NCBI GenBank assembly: GCA_963696545.1
Contig: CAVOKQ010000012.1
Coordinates: forward strand, 1 to 64,000
DNA from: RPQJ01 sp963696545
GTDB taxonomy: Bacteria > Pseudomonadota > Gammaproteobacteria > Steroidobacterales > Steroidobacteraceae
Direction: 5' to 3'
Length of the DNA stretch: 64,000 nt
Of the stretch, positions 51,174 to 60,753 are shown piece after piece (the stretch's first letter is position 1; the number at the start of each line of letters is the position of its first letter). The translations under genes were made by a program, and so were the position numbers. The notes below the pieces were generated by a model. The model worked only from the letters and a program-made list of their open reading frames with translations. It ran no database searches and was not told the origin of the DNA.

Positions 51174-52637
51174 CTATGCCGACTGCGCGAGCGACGCGTA
51201 CAACCGCTCGTACTCGGCACCCTGCCTATCCCAGGAAAAGTCCTGCCGCATGCCGTTCAGCACGAGCCGCCGCCAGACTGACGGCCAGCTCTGCCACTCG
51301 AGCGCGGTATTCATCGCCCAGCGCACGGCGCCGTCATCGAAGTCGTTGAACACGATCCCGGTGCCCTGGCCGATCGCGGGATCGAATTGCTGCACCGAGT
51401 CGGCGAGGCCGCCGGTGCGGCGCACCACTGGCACCGTGCCGTATTTCAGGCTGTACATCTGGTTGAGACCGCACGGCTCGTACAGCGACGGCATCAGGAA
51501 GATGTCCGCCGCGGCCTCGATCATGTGCGCGAGTTCCTCGCTGTAGCCGCTGTAGAACGTTGCACGGCCGGGAAAGCGCTCCTGCAGGCTGTGCATGAAG
51601 TGCTCGTAATGCGGCTCGCCGCTGCCGAGCGCCACGAAGCGCAACTCGCGGCTCCCGATGAGCTCCGGCAACACGTCGAACAGCAGGTCGATGCCCTTCT
51701 GCCGGGTCAGCCGGGTCACCATGCCGATCAACGGCGTGCTGGGGGCCGCCTGCATGCGCAGCAGGTCGAGCAGCGCCTGCTTGTTGAGCAGCTTCCCGGT
51801 CAGGTCCGTGTCGTCGTAGCGGTGCGGGATGAAATGGTCCGTCGCGGGATTCCAGTCGTCGTAGTCGACGCCGTTCAGGATGCCGGACACAGCGCCGCCG
51901 CGCGCGCGCAGGTCCGCGTCGAGCCCGCAGCCTCCCTCGATCGTGCGGATCTCGTCGGCGTAGTTCGGGCTCACCGTCGTCACGGCGTCCGCGTAGATCA
52001 CGGCGTGACGCATCGGGTTGATGCGACCGGCGCCCAGGTCGAGCTGGTGCAGCGCCTCGATGCCGACGCCGGGCCCGACATCGCCGGCCTGCGCAGCCGA
52101 GAACACTCCCTGGTAGCCGATGTTGTGAATCGTGAAGACGCTGCGCGTCGCGCCGAAAATGCTGCGGTCCCACGCATATGCGGTGCGCAACAGCAGCGGC
52201 GCGAACGCTGTGTGCCAGTCGTTCGAATGCAGGATGTCCGGGGGGAATCCCATGCGCTGGCAGCACTCGAACGCGGCTCGCGTCAGCGCGAGATAGCGGA
52301 CGTGCTCGTCGGGTGCGTCGGAGTAGATGCGCGGACGGTCGAAGAGGGCGGGGCAGTCGATCAGGTACACCCAGAGCTGCGTGTCGGGGACGCGCGCCGT
52401 CTGCACGCCGTAGCGGAACTCGTGCGGTCCCACGCGCAGTGGCAGGTCCTGCAGGTAATCGACCGGGTGTCGGTCGATGCCGGCGAGTTCCATCTGTCCA
52501 TGCAGCGGGACGAACACGCGCAGGTCGTGCCCACCCCGGGCGAGATGGCGCGTGAGCGCAGCCGCGACGTCGCCGAGGCCACCGGTCTTGGCGAATGGCG
52601 AATACTCGGCGGCGATGAAGCAGACCCGCAACGGCAT
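51174..52637 (-). CDS. glgA: Glycogen synthase (ADP-glucose type)
   Basis: A 487-residue GT5 glucosyltransferase that extends alpha-1,4-glucan from ADP-glucose. The ADP-glucose-binding KTGGLGDV begins at residue 17 (AEYSPFAKTGGLGDVAAAL). The C-terminal catalytic block has FLMPSLYEPCGLNQMYSLKYG and VVRRTGGLADSV. The ATG at 52637 matches the family N-terminus; an in-frame start at 52769 lies inside the divergent gene and is rejected. It pairs functionally with glgC across the palindromic element. Confidence 0.96.
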   Translation of the reverse strand: MPLRVCFIAAEYSPFAKTGGLGDVAAALTRHLARGGHDLRVFVPLHGQMELAGIDRHPVDYLQDLPLRVGPHEFRYGVQTARVPDTQLWVYLIDCPALFDRPRIYSDAPDEHVRYLALTRAAFECCQRMGFPPDILHSNDWHTAFAPLLLRTAYAWDRSIFGATRSVFTIHNIGYQGVFSAAQAGDVGPGVGIEALHQLDLGAGRINPMRHAVIYADAVTTVSPNYADEIRTIEGGCGLDADLRARGGAVSGILNGVDYDDWNPATDHFIPHRYDDTDLTGKLLNKQALLDLLRMQAAPSTPLIGMVTRLTRQKGIDLLFDVLPELIGSRELRFVALGSGEPHYEHFMHSLQERFPGRATFYSGYSEELAHMIEAAADIFLMPSLYEPCGLNQMYSLKYGTVPVVRRTGGLADSVQQFDPAIGQGTGIVFNDFDDGAVRWAMNTALEWQSWPSVWRRLVLNGMRQDFSWDRQGAEYERLYASLAQSA

Positions 52638-52701
52638 GCGGCCAGTTTGCCATAGCACGATCCGGGTGGTCGGGCCGGGCTGGGCCGGTATGCTGCGTTC
52701 C

Positions 52702-53568
52702 ATGGAAAAAGCAATCCGTGCAAGTCGAGAGCGGGACTTCGAAAGGATCGCGGTGGCCATCGGGTACATCGCGGAGCACGTCCGGGAACAGCCGTCCCTG
52801 CAGCAGATCGCTGCGGCCGTGGGGCTCAGTCCGTATCACTTCGCACGGCTGTTCCGCCAATGGGCTGGAATATCGCCGAAACAGTACCTGCAGCGCCTGT
52901 CGCTGGACGCCGCCCAGCGGTCCCTTGCCGGGCACGCGTCGGTGCTCGACGCGGCCCTGGACGCAGGACTGTCCGGGCCGGGTCGCCTGCACGATCTATC
53001 GGTGGCCATCGATGCTGTAACGCCGGGGGAGTTCAAGGCACGTGGGCACGGCATTGAATTCGTCCAGGGTCTGGCTCGTACCCCTTTCGGCACGGTGCGC
53101 GTGGCCAGCACCGATCGAGGGATTTCATTCCTTGGTTTCATCGACGAGTCGGGGGTCGCCCCGGGATGGGAGGCATTCGAGCAGACCTGGAACCGCGCGG
53201 ACTGGCGCGAGAGTGACCGATCGGCACAGCGGATCGCCGACGCCATTTGGGGCCTTCGGGCAGGCCACGGGCACCGCATCCGGCTCTGGGTAAATGGCAG
53301 CAATTTCCAGGTGCAGGTGTGGCAGGCACTGCTGCGCCGCGCTGCCGACTCGACTGTCAGCTACGCGGAACTTGCGCGGGAAATTGGCAATCCGGCTGCA
53401 TCACGAGCCGTCGGCAATGCAGTTGGCGCCAACCCGGTCGCGTGGCTGATACCTTGCCACCACGTGCTGCGCGCAAATGGCGGGCTCGGCGGCTATCGGT
53501 GGGGTATCAAACGCAAGCGCGCGATAATTGCGTGGGAGGTTGCCCAGTCGGTCGCGAGCGCGTCCTGA
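52702..53568 (+). CDS. Ada-like AraC/methylated-DNA-protein cysteine methyltransferase fusion
   Basis: A 288-residue protein. Residues about 14-110 form an AraC helix-turn-helix (LQQIAAAVGLSPYHFARLFRQWAGISPKQYLQ). Residues about 120-288 form an O6-methylguanine methyltransferase domain with the acceptor Cys252 in PCHHVLRANGGLGGYRWG. The zinc-binding N-terminal Ada domain that takes methyl groups from phosphotriesters is absent, so damage sensing must differ from E. coli Ada or rely only on Cys252. An ATG at 52690 is an alternative start. It is divergent from glgA. Confidence 0.9.
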   Translation: MEKAIRASRERDFERIAVAIGYIAEHVREQPSLQQIAAAVGLSPYHFARLFRQWAGISPKQYLQRLSLDAAQRSLAGHASVLDAALDAGLSGPGRLHDLSVAIDAVTPGEFKARGHGIEFVQGLARTPFGTVRVASTDRGISFLGFIDESGVAPGWEAFEQTWNRADWRESDRSAQRIADAIWGLRAGHGHRIRLWVNGSNFQVQVWQALLRRAADSTVSYAELAREIGNPAASRAVGNAVGANPVAWLIPCHHVLRANGGLGGYRWGIKRKRAIIAWEVAQSVASAS

Positions 53569-53578
53569 GGCGAACCTC

Positions 53579-53595
53579 GGGCCCGGGCCCGGGCC
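53579..53595. terminator. GGGCCCGGGCCC palindromic run between convergent Ada-like and phaR genes
   Basis: Alternating GGGCCC units form a self-complementary GC hairpin 11 bp after one stop and 6 bp before the other. There is no T-run; it is a plausible but weak bidirectional terminator. Confidence 0.35.
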
Positions 53596-53600
53596 TGCGC

Positions 53601-54089
53601 CTAGCGCTTCTCGTCCTCGTCGCGACCCTTGTCCTTGTCGCGCTTCGGGAGCAGCGCGCCGAGCATGCTCTCCTGGACCTTCGCGAGCGTCTCGAGGTTC
53701 TGCCGCGTGATGTCCGCCACCGTCGCGAGCGGCGTGTTGGCTACGATCTTCGCGATCTGCGCCTGCGCCGCTTCCTGCTGGTTCAGGAACGTCTCGATGC
53801 TCTTCTCGAGGAAGCTCGCGAGGAAGCCCTGCATCGAGTTGCCGTAGAAGCGGATGATCGCTTCCAGCACCGGCGTGCCGAGGATCGGCCGGCCGAACTG
53901 CTCCTGCTCGGCGATCACCTGCAGCAGGATGTGACGCGTGATGTCGTGCCCGGTCTTGTCCTCGACGACCCGGATCTTCTCGCCCTTGACGATCAGTGCG
54001 CGGATGTCGTCGAGCGTGATGTGACGGCTCTGGGCCGCGTCGTACAGCCGCCGGTTCGCGTACTTCTTGATCAGCCGTTCCTGGCTCAT
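53601..54089 (-). CDS. phaR: Polyhydroxyalkanoate synthesis repressor PhaR
   Basis: A 162-residue regulator of PHA granule genes. The N-terminal DNA-binding domain is strongly conserved (RLIKKYANRRLYDAAQSRHITL, IRALIVKGEKIRVVEDKTGHD). The second domain (LLQVIAEQEQFGRPILGTPVLE) binds PHA granules, and the charged C-terminal tail (KRDKDKGRDEDEKR) is common. PhaR represses phasin genes until granules titrate it. A phasin-like gene lies 54 bp upstream on the same strand. Confidence 0.95.
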   Translation of the reverse strand: MSQERLIKKYANRRLYDAAQSRHITLDDIRALIVKGEKIRVVEDKTGHDITRHILLQVIAEQEQFGRPILGTPVLEAIIRFYGNSMQGFLASFLEKSIETFLNQQEAAQAQIAKIVANTPLATVADITRQNLETLAKVQESMLGALLPKRDKDKGRDEDEKR

Positions 54090-54143
54090 GGGGTCAGTTT
54101 AACCCAGCCATGCTGCGCGGCATCAAACGCGTCGCAAGACGGA

Positions 54144-54476
54144 TCAGGCGGCGCTCGACTCATCGAACCAACGGGCGGCGTCGGCCTGGGCCTCGGTCGA
54201 GAGACGGGCGAGGTCCTGCTGGCGGCGCGCGAGTTTGTCGACGAACTGGCTCGCGATCTCGGCCTGGCGGCTGAGCAGCGAACCCACGTCCCGGGCCTCG
54301 ACTGTCGCGTGCATCTGCGCCAGCCCGAACTGCAGCCAGTCACCGGCCATGTCGTACTGCAGCCGGGCCATCCGCTCGACGTTGCGCACCGCGAGCTCGT
54401 TCATGCGGCCGATCGGGGCGGCAGCGCGTTGTGCAAATTCCAGGTGGGCGCTGAAATCTTCGTGCTTCTTGGCCAA
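54144..54476 (-). CDS. Phasin family protein
   Basis: A 110-residue, mostly helical amphipathic protein without signal peptide. The segment HLEFAQRAAAPIGRMNELAVRNVERMARLQYDM has the phasin_2 character and the rest is Gln/Ala-rich coil (FVDKLARRQQDLARLS). The start is read as TTG at 54476 because GAGGA lies 8 nt upstream; no ATG fits. Phasins coat PHA granules. The neighbouring phaR and MaoC-hydratase genes support this. Confidence 0.75.
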   Translation of the reverse strand: MAKKHEDFSAHLEFAQRAAAPIGRMNELAVRNVERMARLQYDMAGDWLQFGLAQMHATVEARDVGSLLSRQAEIASQFVDKLARRQQDLARLSTEAQADAARWFDESSAA

Positions 54477-54625
54477 GTTCGGGATCCTCGGGCTGGTAAG
54501 GCAATCAGACGGGATTCTAGCAGCGTCGTTTTGCGCTGCAACAGAGCATGGCCCGCGTCCGGGCGTGGCTGCCCGCCAGACGGGCCGCGTACACTCCCCG
54601 CAGCGGTATACGAGGTGCACAGGCA

Positions 54626-55096
54626 ATGTCCCAGCAAGCGTTGTTCGAGGATCTGAGGCGCCGGGTCGGCGACGAAGTTCACGTCAGTGACTGGCTCGAG
54701 GTCACCCAGGAGCGGATCAACGCGTTCGCCGACGCAACGGGCGATCATCAGTGGATCCACGTCGACCTCGAGCGCGCGCGACGTGAATCACCGTGGGGCG
54801 GCACCATCGCGCACGGTTACCTCACGCTGTCGCTCTATCCGATGCTGCGCGGTCTCGTCGCGCCCGACCAGCCGATCTACCCTGGCGTGCAGCGCGCGAT
54901 CAACTACGGGCTCGACAAACTCCGCTTCCCAAGCCCGGTCCCGGCCGGCAGCCGCATCCGCGCTCGCTGCAAGTTGCTCAAGGTAGAGGAGGTGCCAGGC
55001 GGCCTCCAACTCACCGAGCAATACACGGTCGAGGTCGAGGGCCAGCCAAAGCCCGCGTGTGTCGCCGAGGCGATCATGCGGGCATATTTCGCTTGA
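54626..55096 (+). CDS. MaoC family enoyl-CoA hydratase
   Basis: A 156-residue single hot-dog-fold hydratase. The active site is in ITE-like RINAFADATGDHQWIHVDLERAR, with catalytic Asp and His, and the following GGTIAHGYLTLSLYPML. PhaJ-type members make (R)-3-hydroxyacyl-CoA for PHA synthesis, which fits the divergent phasin/phaR genes. The ATG follows CGAGGT. Other MaoC roles are possible. Confidence 0.9.
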   Translation: MSQQALFEDLRRRVGDEVHVSDWLEVTQERINAFADATGDHQWIHVDLERARRESPWGGTIAHGYLTLSLYPMLRGLVAPDQPIYPGVQRAINYGLDKLRFPSPVPAGSRIRARCKLLKVEEVPGGLQLTEQYTVEVEGQPKPACVAEAIMRAYFA

Positions 55097-55215
55097 TGAC
55101 GGGTTCCAGTCATCACTGGCGGATCGCTGCTGATTCCAGCGCGGCATGAGCATGTGTCCGCGCTTGGGCCTATAGTTGCCGGCAAAACACCGGCCATTCG
55201 GCGGGGGAGCGGACA

Positions 55216-56157
55216 ATGATCTACGACAGCATCCTGCAAACGATCGGCCGTACGCCAATCGTACGCATCAACAAGCTCGCGCCCGAGCACGTCACGATGT
55301 ACGTGAAGTGCGAGTTCTTCAATCCACTGTCGTCGGTGAAGGACAGGCTCGCGATCGCCATCATCGAGGACGCGGAACGCAGCGGCGCGCTGCAGCCCGG
55401 CCAGACGGTGGTGGAGGCGACGTCCGGCAACACCGGTATCGCGCTGGCGATGGTGTGCGCGGCGAAGGGTTACCCGTTCGTGGCCGTGATGGTCGAGACG
55501 TTCTCGATCGAGCGCCGCAAGATCATGCGCATGCTCGGCGCGAAGGTGATACTTACGCCGGCCGCGGAGCGCGGCAGCGGCATGGTGCGCAAGGCCGAGG
55601 AACTCGCGAAGAAGCACGGCTGGTTCCCCGCGCGTCAATTCGAGAATCCGGCGAACCCGGCCTATCACCGCCAGACGACTGGTCCCGAGATCATCAGCGA
55701 CTTCGCGGGGCGACGGCTCGATTTCTTCGTGACGGGCTGGGGCACGGGCGGCACGATGACCGGTGCCGGCGAGATGATCCGGCTCGCGCGGCCCGAGGTG
55801 AAGATCGTGGCCACCGAGCCTGCGGGGGCTTCGCTGCTCGCGGGGGCCGAATTCAAGCCGCACAAGATCCAGGGCTGGACGCCGGACTTCGTGCCGAAGG
55901 TGCTGAACCGCTCGGTGCCGCACGAGATCGTGCCGGTTACCGACGAGGAATCGATCGCGGCATCGCGCTCGCTCGCGAGCCGCGAGGGCATCTTCTGCGG
56001 CATTTCTTCGGGCGGCACGTTTGCCGCGGCGCTGAAGGTCGCGGAGAAGGCGCCTGCGGGCGCGGTGATCCTCGCGATGCTGCCGGATACGGCGGAGCGT
56101 TACATGTCGACGGTGCTGTTCGAGGGCATTGCCGAGGGATCCGACCCGGAGCCTTGA
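55216..56157 (+). CDS. cysK: Cysteine synthase
   Basis: A 313-residue PLP enzyme that makes L-cysteine from O-acetylserine and sulfide. The Schiff-base Lys42 is in NPLSSVKDRLA. The PLP/substrate loop SGNTG is at 70-74, the phosphate cup is GTGGTMTG, and the C-terminal SSGGTFAAAL is present. A GGGGGAG ribosome site lies just before the ATG. CysK is favoured over CysM by overall pattern, but the two are hard to separate by eye. Confidence 0.93.
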   Translation: MIYDSILQTIGRTPIVRINKLAPEHVTMYVKCEFFNPLSSVKDRLAIAIIEDAERSGALQPGQTVVEATSGNTGIALAMVCAAKGYPFVAVMVETFSIERRKIMRMLGAKVILTPAAERGSGMVRKAEELAKKHGWFPARQFENPANPAYHRQTTGPEIISDFAGRRLDFFVTGWGTGGTMTGAGEMIRLARPEVKIVATEPAGASLLAGAEFKPHKIQGWTPDFVPKVLNRSVPHEIVPVTDEESIAASRSLASREGIFCGISSGGTFAAALKVAEKAPAGAVILAMLPDTAERYMSTVLFEGIAEGSDPEP

Positions 56158-56268
56158 GCCCCGGCGGCCCGGACGGCCGCATCCGTTCTCGTGTCCGTCA
56201 CGAAACGATGGGATAATCGCCGGCCATTTACGGCTTATCCGAAGCGTCGGGACGGCGCGACCCTTTCT

Positions 56269-57456
56269 ATGCCCGATACCATGAAGAAGGTACTGCTCGG
56301 CGCCGTCGTCGGCGCCCTGATCGTAGGCTTCGTGTGGCACATACGTGACGAGCGGGCCAAGCACGAGCCAGCGGGTGCGATGGGGCCCGCCGGCGCCGGC
56401 CAGTCCGGTGGAGCGTCGGCCAAGGGCGCTTCCGGATCGCCAGGCAAGCCGGGTGCATCCGGCGGTCCGGCAAGCCAGATGCCTATTGGCGTCGTCGTCG
56501 CGCCAGTGAGGCTCGAGAAGCTCGCGGTGCAGCTGGAGGCCCTCGGCAACGCGCACGCGAACGAGTCCGTGGACATCACGGCCAAGGTGTCGAACCTCGT
56601 GACGGCAGTGCGCTTCAGCGAGGGGCAGCAGGTGCGGCGCGGCGAACTGCTGGTCGAGCTCGACGGTGCGCAGGCGCGTGCGGACCTCGCGATTGCCGAG
56701 GCCGCGCTCACCGAGAGCCGCAACCAGTACAAGCGCAGCCGCGAGCTGTACACGACCAAGGTCCTGTCCGAGTCGCAGCTCGACCAGATCGAGGCGTCGC
56801 TGAAGGCGAACGAGGCTCGCGTCGCCGCGGCGCAGGCGAAGCTCGGGGACACGATGATCCGTGCGCCGTTCAGCGGTCGCGTGGGATTGCGCCGCGTGAG
56901 CGTCGGAAGCCTCGTGAACGCCGGAGCGGTGATCACGACTCTCGACGACACCAGCACGATCAAGCTCGACTTCACGGTTCCGGAGACCTTTCTCGCCGAC
57001 GTCACGCCGGGACTCACGATCGCTGCGCGCAGCGCCGCTTATCCGGCGCAGGCGTTCGTCGGCAAGGTCTCGAGCGTCGACTCGCGAATTGACCCGAGCA
57101 CGAGGTCGGTCACCGTGCGCGCCCTGGTGCCGAACCCGTCCGGGCTGCTGAAGCCCGGAATGTTCCTGACCGTGCTGCTGTCGCGCGGTGCAGCCGACGC
57201 GCTGCTGGTTCCCGAGCAGGCACTGGTTCCCGAGCAGGGCGACGTGTTCGTGTTCGTGATCAAGGACGGCATCGCGGAGAAGCGGCTCGTCCATACGGGC
57301 CAGCGTCGCGTCGGCGAAGTGCAGGTAGTGCAGGGGCTGGCGGCCGGCGAATCCGTCGTGACCGAGGGTACGCAGAAGCTCCGCGACGGCGTCAGGGTCA
57401 AGCTGCTCGATTCCGCCGCGGCGGGCAGGCCTGCGCCAGTGGTGGTCAGGCCGTGA
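56269..57456 (+). CDS. RND efflux periplasmic adaptor (membrane fusion protein)
   Basis: A 395-residue adaptor. It has an N-terminal membrane anchor (VLLGAVVGALIVGFVW), a Gly/Ala/Ser-rich linker with collagen-like GxP units (about 30-70), a lipoyl/coiled-coil hairpin (ITAKVSNLVTAVRFSEGQQV to TMIRAPFSGRVGLRRVSVG), and the beta-barrel domain. Such proteins join the inner-membrane pump to an outer-membrane channel. ATG codons at 56269 and 56281 are both possible. The stop overlaps the pump's GTG start. Confidence 0.93.
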   Translation: MPDTMKKVLLGAVVGALIVGFVWHIRDERAKHEPAGAMGPAGAGQSGGASAKGASGSPGKPGASGGPASQMPIGVVVAPVRLEKLAVQLEALGNAHANESVDITAKVSNLVTAVRFSEGQQVRRGELLVELDGAQARADLAIAEAALTESRNQYKRSRELYTTKVLSESQLDQIEASLKANEARVAAAQAKLGDTMIRAPFSGRVGLRRVSVGSLVNAGAVITTLDDTSTIKLDFTVPETFLADVTPGLTIAARSAAYPAQAFVGKVSSVDSRIDPSTRSVTVRALVPNPSGLLKPGMFLTVLLSRGAADALLVPEQALVPEQGDVFVFVIKDGIAEKRLVHTGQRRVGEVQVVQGLAAGESVVTEGTQKLRDGVRVKLLDSAAAGRPAPVVVRP

Positions 57457-60400
57457 AGATCTCGGAGATCTCGGTCAAGCGTCCGGTCTTCGCGACCGTC
57501 ATCAGCCTGATGCTGGTGATCCTCGGCCTGCTCGCCGCTACCCGGCTGCCGGTCCGAGAGTTGCCGAACATCGATTCACCGGTCGTGTCGATCGAGACCA
57601 CTTACCGCGGTGCGTCCGCGGACGTGGTCGAGACCAAGATCACGCAGGTGATCGAGGACCGGGTCGCCGGCCTCGAGGGCGTGACCAAGATCACCTCGCA
57701 GAGCGTCGATGGCCGCTCGAGCATCAACCTCGAGTTTGATCCGGAGCGGCCCGTGGACGAGGCGGCCAACGACGTTCGCGATCGTGTTGCCCGGGTCGCC
57801 GCGCAGCTGCCACAGGAAGCGGACCCGCCGGACATCGGCAAGGTCGATTTCAACGCGGACCCGATCATGTACGTGAATCTCTCGAGCGACTCGATGAGCG
57901 TGCTCGAACTCACGGACTACGCGGAGCGCGTGCTGGTCGAGCGACTCGGCGTGGTACCCGGCGTCGCGCGCATCCGCATCAATGGCGCGCGACGCTACGC
58001 GATGCGCGTCTGGCTCGACCGCGAGGCGCTTGCGGCACGACAACTCACGGTGATCGACCTCGAGAACGCGCTCAGGCGCGAAAACGTGCAGCTCCCGGCG
58101 GGCCGGATCGAATCATCACAGCGCGAGTTGACGCTGCGCACAGAGACAGGCCTGAACACCGAGCAGGACTTCCGCAACCTGGTCGTCGGGCGCGGGCCGG
58201 ACGGTTACCTGGTGCGGCTCGGGGAAGTCGCGGACGTGCGGCTCGCGGCCGAGAACGAGCGCAGCGTTTCGCGCTCGAACGGCGTGTCCGGAATCAGCAT
58301 GGGCATCGAGCAGATATCGAAAGCGAATACGCTCGAGGTGGCGCGCGCGGTGCGCGCCGAGCTCGATCGCCTGCGCCCGGAACTGCCGCCGGGCACGGCG
58401 CTCGATGTAAACATCGACCGTGCCGTCTACATCGAGGAGTCGATGAAGGAGGTCGTGATCTCGCTGTTCATCGCGGTCTCGCTGGTGCTGGCGGTCATCT
58501 ACCTGTTCCTCGGCAATGTCCGCGCGATGCTGATTCCCGCGGTGACCATCCCAGTGTCGATCATTGCGGCGTTCATCGTCATGGCGGCGCTGGGGTTCTC
58601 GATCAACATCCTGACGCTGCTCGGCCTGGTACTGGCCATCGGTCTCGTCGTCGACGATTCGATCATCGTGCTCGAGAACATCTACCGTCGCATGGAGGGC
58701 GGGGAGCCGCCGCTGCTCGCGGCCGTCGAGGGCAGTCGCGAAATCGGATTCGCCGTGGTCGCCACGACGCTGGTGCTGATCACGGTGTTCGTGCCGATCT
58801 CGTTCCTGCAGGGCAACGTGGGGCTGCTGTTCCGTGAGTTCGGCTTCACGGTGGCCGCCGCGATCGCGTTTTCGTCGCTGATCGCGCTGACGCTGACGCC
58901 TATGATGAGCTCCAAGCTGCTGTCGGTCGGCGCGACGCACTCGCGATTCACGCAGGCGGTGGACGATTTCTTCCGTAAGCTCGCGGCTGCATACGAGGCT
59001 GGCCTGCGCCGCGTGATGCGCCGCCCGTGGCTGATCATCGGCGGCACGCTGGCGGCGGTGGCGGTCGCGGCGCTGCTGCTGCGCGTGCTGCCGAGCGAGC
59101 TGACGCCGGCCGAGGACCGGGGCATGGTCGCCTACACGCTGGTCGGCCCCGAGGGCGCGACGCTCGACTACATGGACCGGCACGCGCGGATGGCGGAGGA
59201 CATCGTGGCCCGCGAGGTCGCGACTGGCGAGGTCGAGCGCGGCATCAGCCGTATCCCGGGTGGTTTCGGCGGAGCCACGGAGTTGAACCAGGCACGAGGC
59301 GTGATGGTGCTGGCCCCGTGGGGCGAGCGCGAGCGCAGCGCCGAGCAGATCGCGCAGTCGCTGCGCGCCGAGCTGAGCCCGATTCCCGGGGTGCGCACGT
59401 CGGTCACGGTGATGGGTGGCTGGTCGCGCGGCGGAGGAGGCGGCGGGGCGCCGGTACAGGTGGTGCTCGGCGGTACCGACTACGCCGAGCTCGTCCAGTG
59501 GCGCGACAAGCTGATGGACCGGATGCAGGACAATCCCGGCCTTGCCAACGTCCAGTCGAATTACGAGGAGCGCAAGCCGCAACTGCGGGTGAACGTCGAC
59601 CGCGACCGGGCGGCCGACCTCGGCATTTCGCTGCAGACCGTGGGCCGGACGCTCGAGACCGTGCTCGGTTCGCGCATCGTCACGACCTACATCGACCGCG
59701 ACCGCGAGTACAACGTCATCCTGCAGGGCCGCGCCGAGGACCGGGCGACGCCAACGGACCTCGACAACCTGTACGTCCGCTCGGACCGCACCGGCGAGCT
59801 GATCCCGCTCTCGAACCTCGTGCGGCTCACCGAGCTCGCGGGACCGATGCGCCTGAATCGATTCGATCGCCTGCGCGCCATCACGGTGAGCGCCGCGCTG
59901 AGTCCGGGCTACACGCTCGGCGAGGCGCTCGGCTACATCGAGAAGGTCGTCAAGCAGGATTTGCCGCCCTCGGTGCGTCTCAATTTCGACGGCCAGTCAA
60001 GAGAATTCAAGGAGTCGGGCAGCCAGCTGTACTTCATGTTCGTGCTGGCGATGGTCGTCGTGTTCCTGGTGCTCGCGGCGCAGTTCGAGAGTTTCCTGCA
60101 TCCATTCGTGATCATGACCACGGTGCCGCTGGCGGTGATCGGGGCGCTGGTCGGATTGTGGATGTACGGGATGTCCATCAACGTCTTCAGCCAGATCGCG
60201 GGGATCATGCTGGTCGGGCTCGCCGCCAAGAACGGCATCCTGATCGTAGAGTTTGCAAACCAGCTGCGGGACCGGGGCATCGAGTTTCGCGAAGCGGTGA
60301 TCGAGGCGGCGGCGATCCGGCTGCGCCCAGTGCTGATGACCAGCTTCTGCACCGCGTTCGGCGCGCTGCCGCTGCTGCTCGCCACCGGCGCCGGTGCCGA

Positions 60401-60608
60401 ATCGCGCCAGGCGATCGGTGTCGTGGTTTTCTACGGCGTCGTGATTTCGGTGTTCCTGACGCTCGGCGTGGTGCCGGCCGTCTACACGATCGTCGCGCGC
60501 AATACGAAGTCGCCGCAGACGATCGCGAAGGTACTGGCGAAGCTGCAGTTGGCAGCGGCAGGCCGCGCGGCTGGCGAGGCAGCGCAGCAGAAGGCCGGCG
60601 GCGGGTGA
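57453..60608 (+). CDS. RND efflux pump permease (HAE-1/AcrB family)
   Basis: A 1051-residue proton-driven efflux permease with 12 predicted membrane helices and two large periplasmic loops. The opening KISEISVKRPVFATVISLML and the catalytic proton-relay block LGLVLAIGLVVDDSIIVLENIYRRMEGGE are diagnostic. It also has AGIMLVGLAAKNGILIVEFAN and the C-terminal VFYGVVISVFLTLGVVPAVY. The substrate (drug, solvent or metabolite) is unknown. It begins with GTG overlapping the adaptor stop. No outer-membrane TolC partner gene is adjacent. Confidence 0.95.
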   Translation: MKISEISVKRPVFATVISLMLVILGLLAATRLPVRELPNIDSPVVSIETTYRGASADVVETKITQVIEDRVAGLEGVTKITSQSVDGRSSINLEFDPERPVDEAANDVRDRVARVAAQLPQEADPPDIGKVDFNADPIMYVNLSSDSMSVLELTDYAERVLVERLGVVPGVARIRINGARRYAMRVWLDREALAARQLTVIDLENALRRENVQLPAGRIESSQRELTLRTETGLNTEQDFRNLVVGRGPDGYLVRLGEVADVRLAAENERSVSRSNGVSGISMGIEQISKANTLEVARAVRAELDRLRPELPPGTALDVNIDRAVYIEESMKEVVISLFIAVSLVLAVIYLFLGNVRAMLIPAVTIPVSIIAAFIVMAALGFSINILTLLGLVLAIGLVVDDSIIVLENIYRRMEGGEPPLLAAVEGSREIGFAVVATTLVLITVFVPISFLQGNVGLLFREFGFTVAAAIAFSSLIALTLTPMMSSKLLSVGATHSRFTQAVDDFFRKLAAAYEAGLRRVMRRPWLIIGGTLAAVAVAALLLRVLPSELTPAEDRGMVAYTLVGPEGATLDYMDRHARMAEDIVAREVATGEVERGISRIPGGFGGATELNQARGVMVLAPWGERERSAEQIAQSLRAELSPIPGVRTSVTVMGGWSRGGGGGGAPVQVVLGGTDYAELVQWRDKLMDRMQDNPGLANVQSNYEERKPQLRVNVDRDRAADLGISLQTVGRTLETVLGSRIVTTYIDRDREYNVILQGRAEDRATPTDLDNLYVRSDRTGELIPLSNLVRLTELAGPMRLNRFDRLRAITVSAALSPGYTLGEALGYIEKVVKQDLPPSVRLNFDGQSREFKESGSQLYFMFVLAMVVVFLVLAAQFESFLHPFVIMTTVPLAVIGALVGLWMYGMSINVFSQIAGIMLVGLAAKNGILIVEFANQLRDRGIEFREAVIEAAAIRLRPVLMTSFCTAFGALPLLLATGAGAESRQAIGVVVFYGVVISVFLTLGVVPAVYTIVARNTKSPQTIAKVLAKLQLAAAGRAAGEAAQQKAGGG

Positions 60609-60624
60609 TACGTATGAGCGATTC

Positions 60625-60654
60625 TTGAAGATTTACATAACGCACTGATTATTA
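60625..60654 (+). promoter_or_regulatory. Candidate promoter for the M32/ttcA genes
   Basis: A rare AT-rich patch holds TTGAAG (60625-60630) and TTATTA (60649-60654), spaced 18 bp, between the RND permease stop and the M32 carboxypeptidase gene. Confidence 0.35.
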
Positions 60655-60753
60655 GAATAAAAATAGCCTAATAGCGGCGCTTCCTGAGGCTCGCGGCGGG
60701 GCGGCTTGCTAGAATCGGTCTCCCTGGCGCGTTTCCCGCCCGGGATTCCAGCT

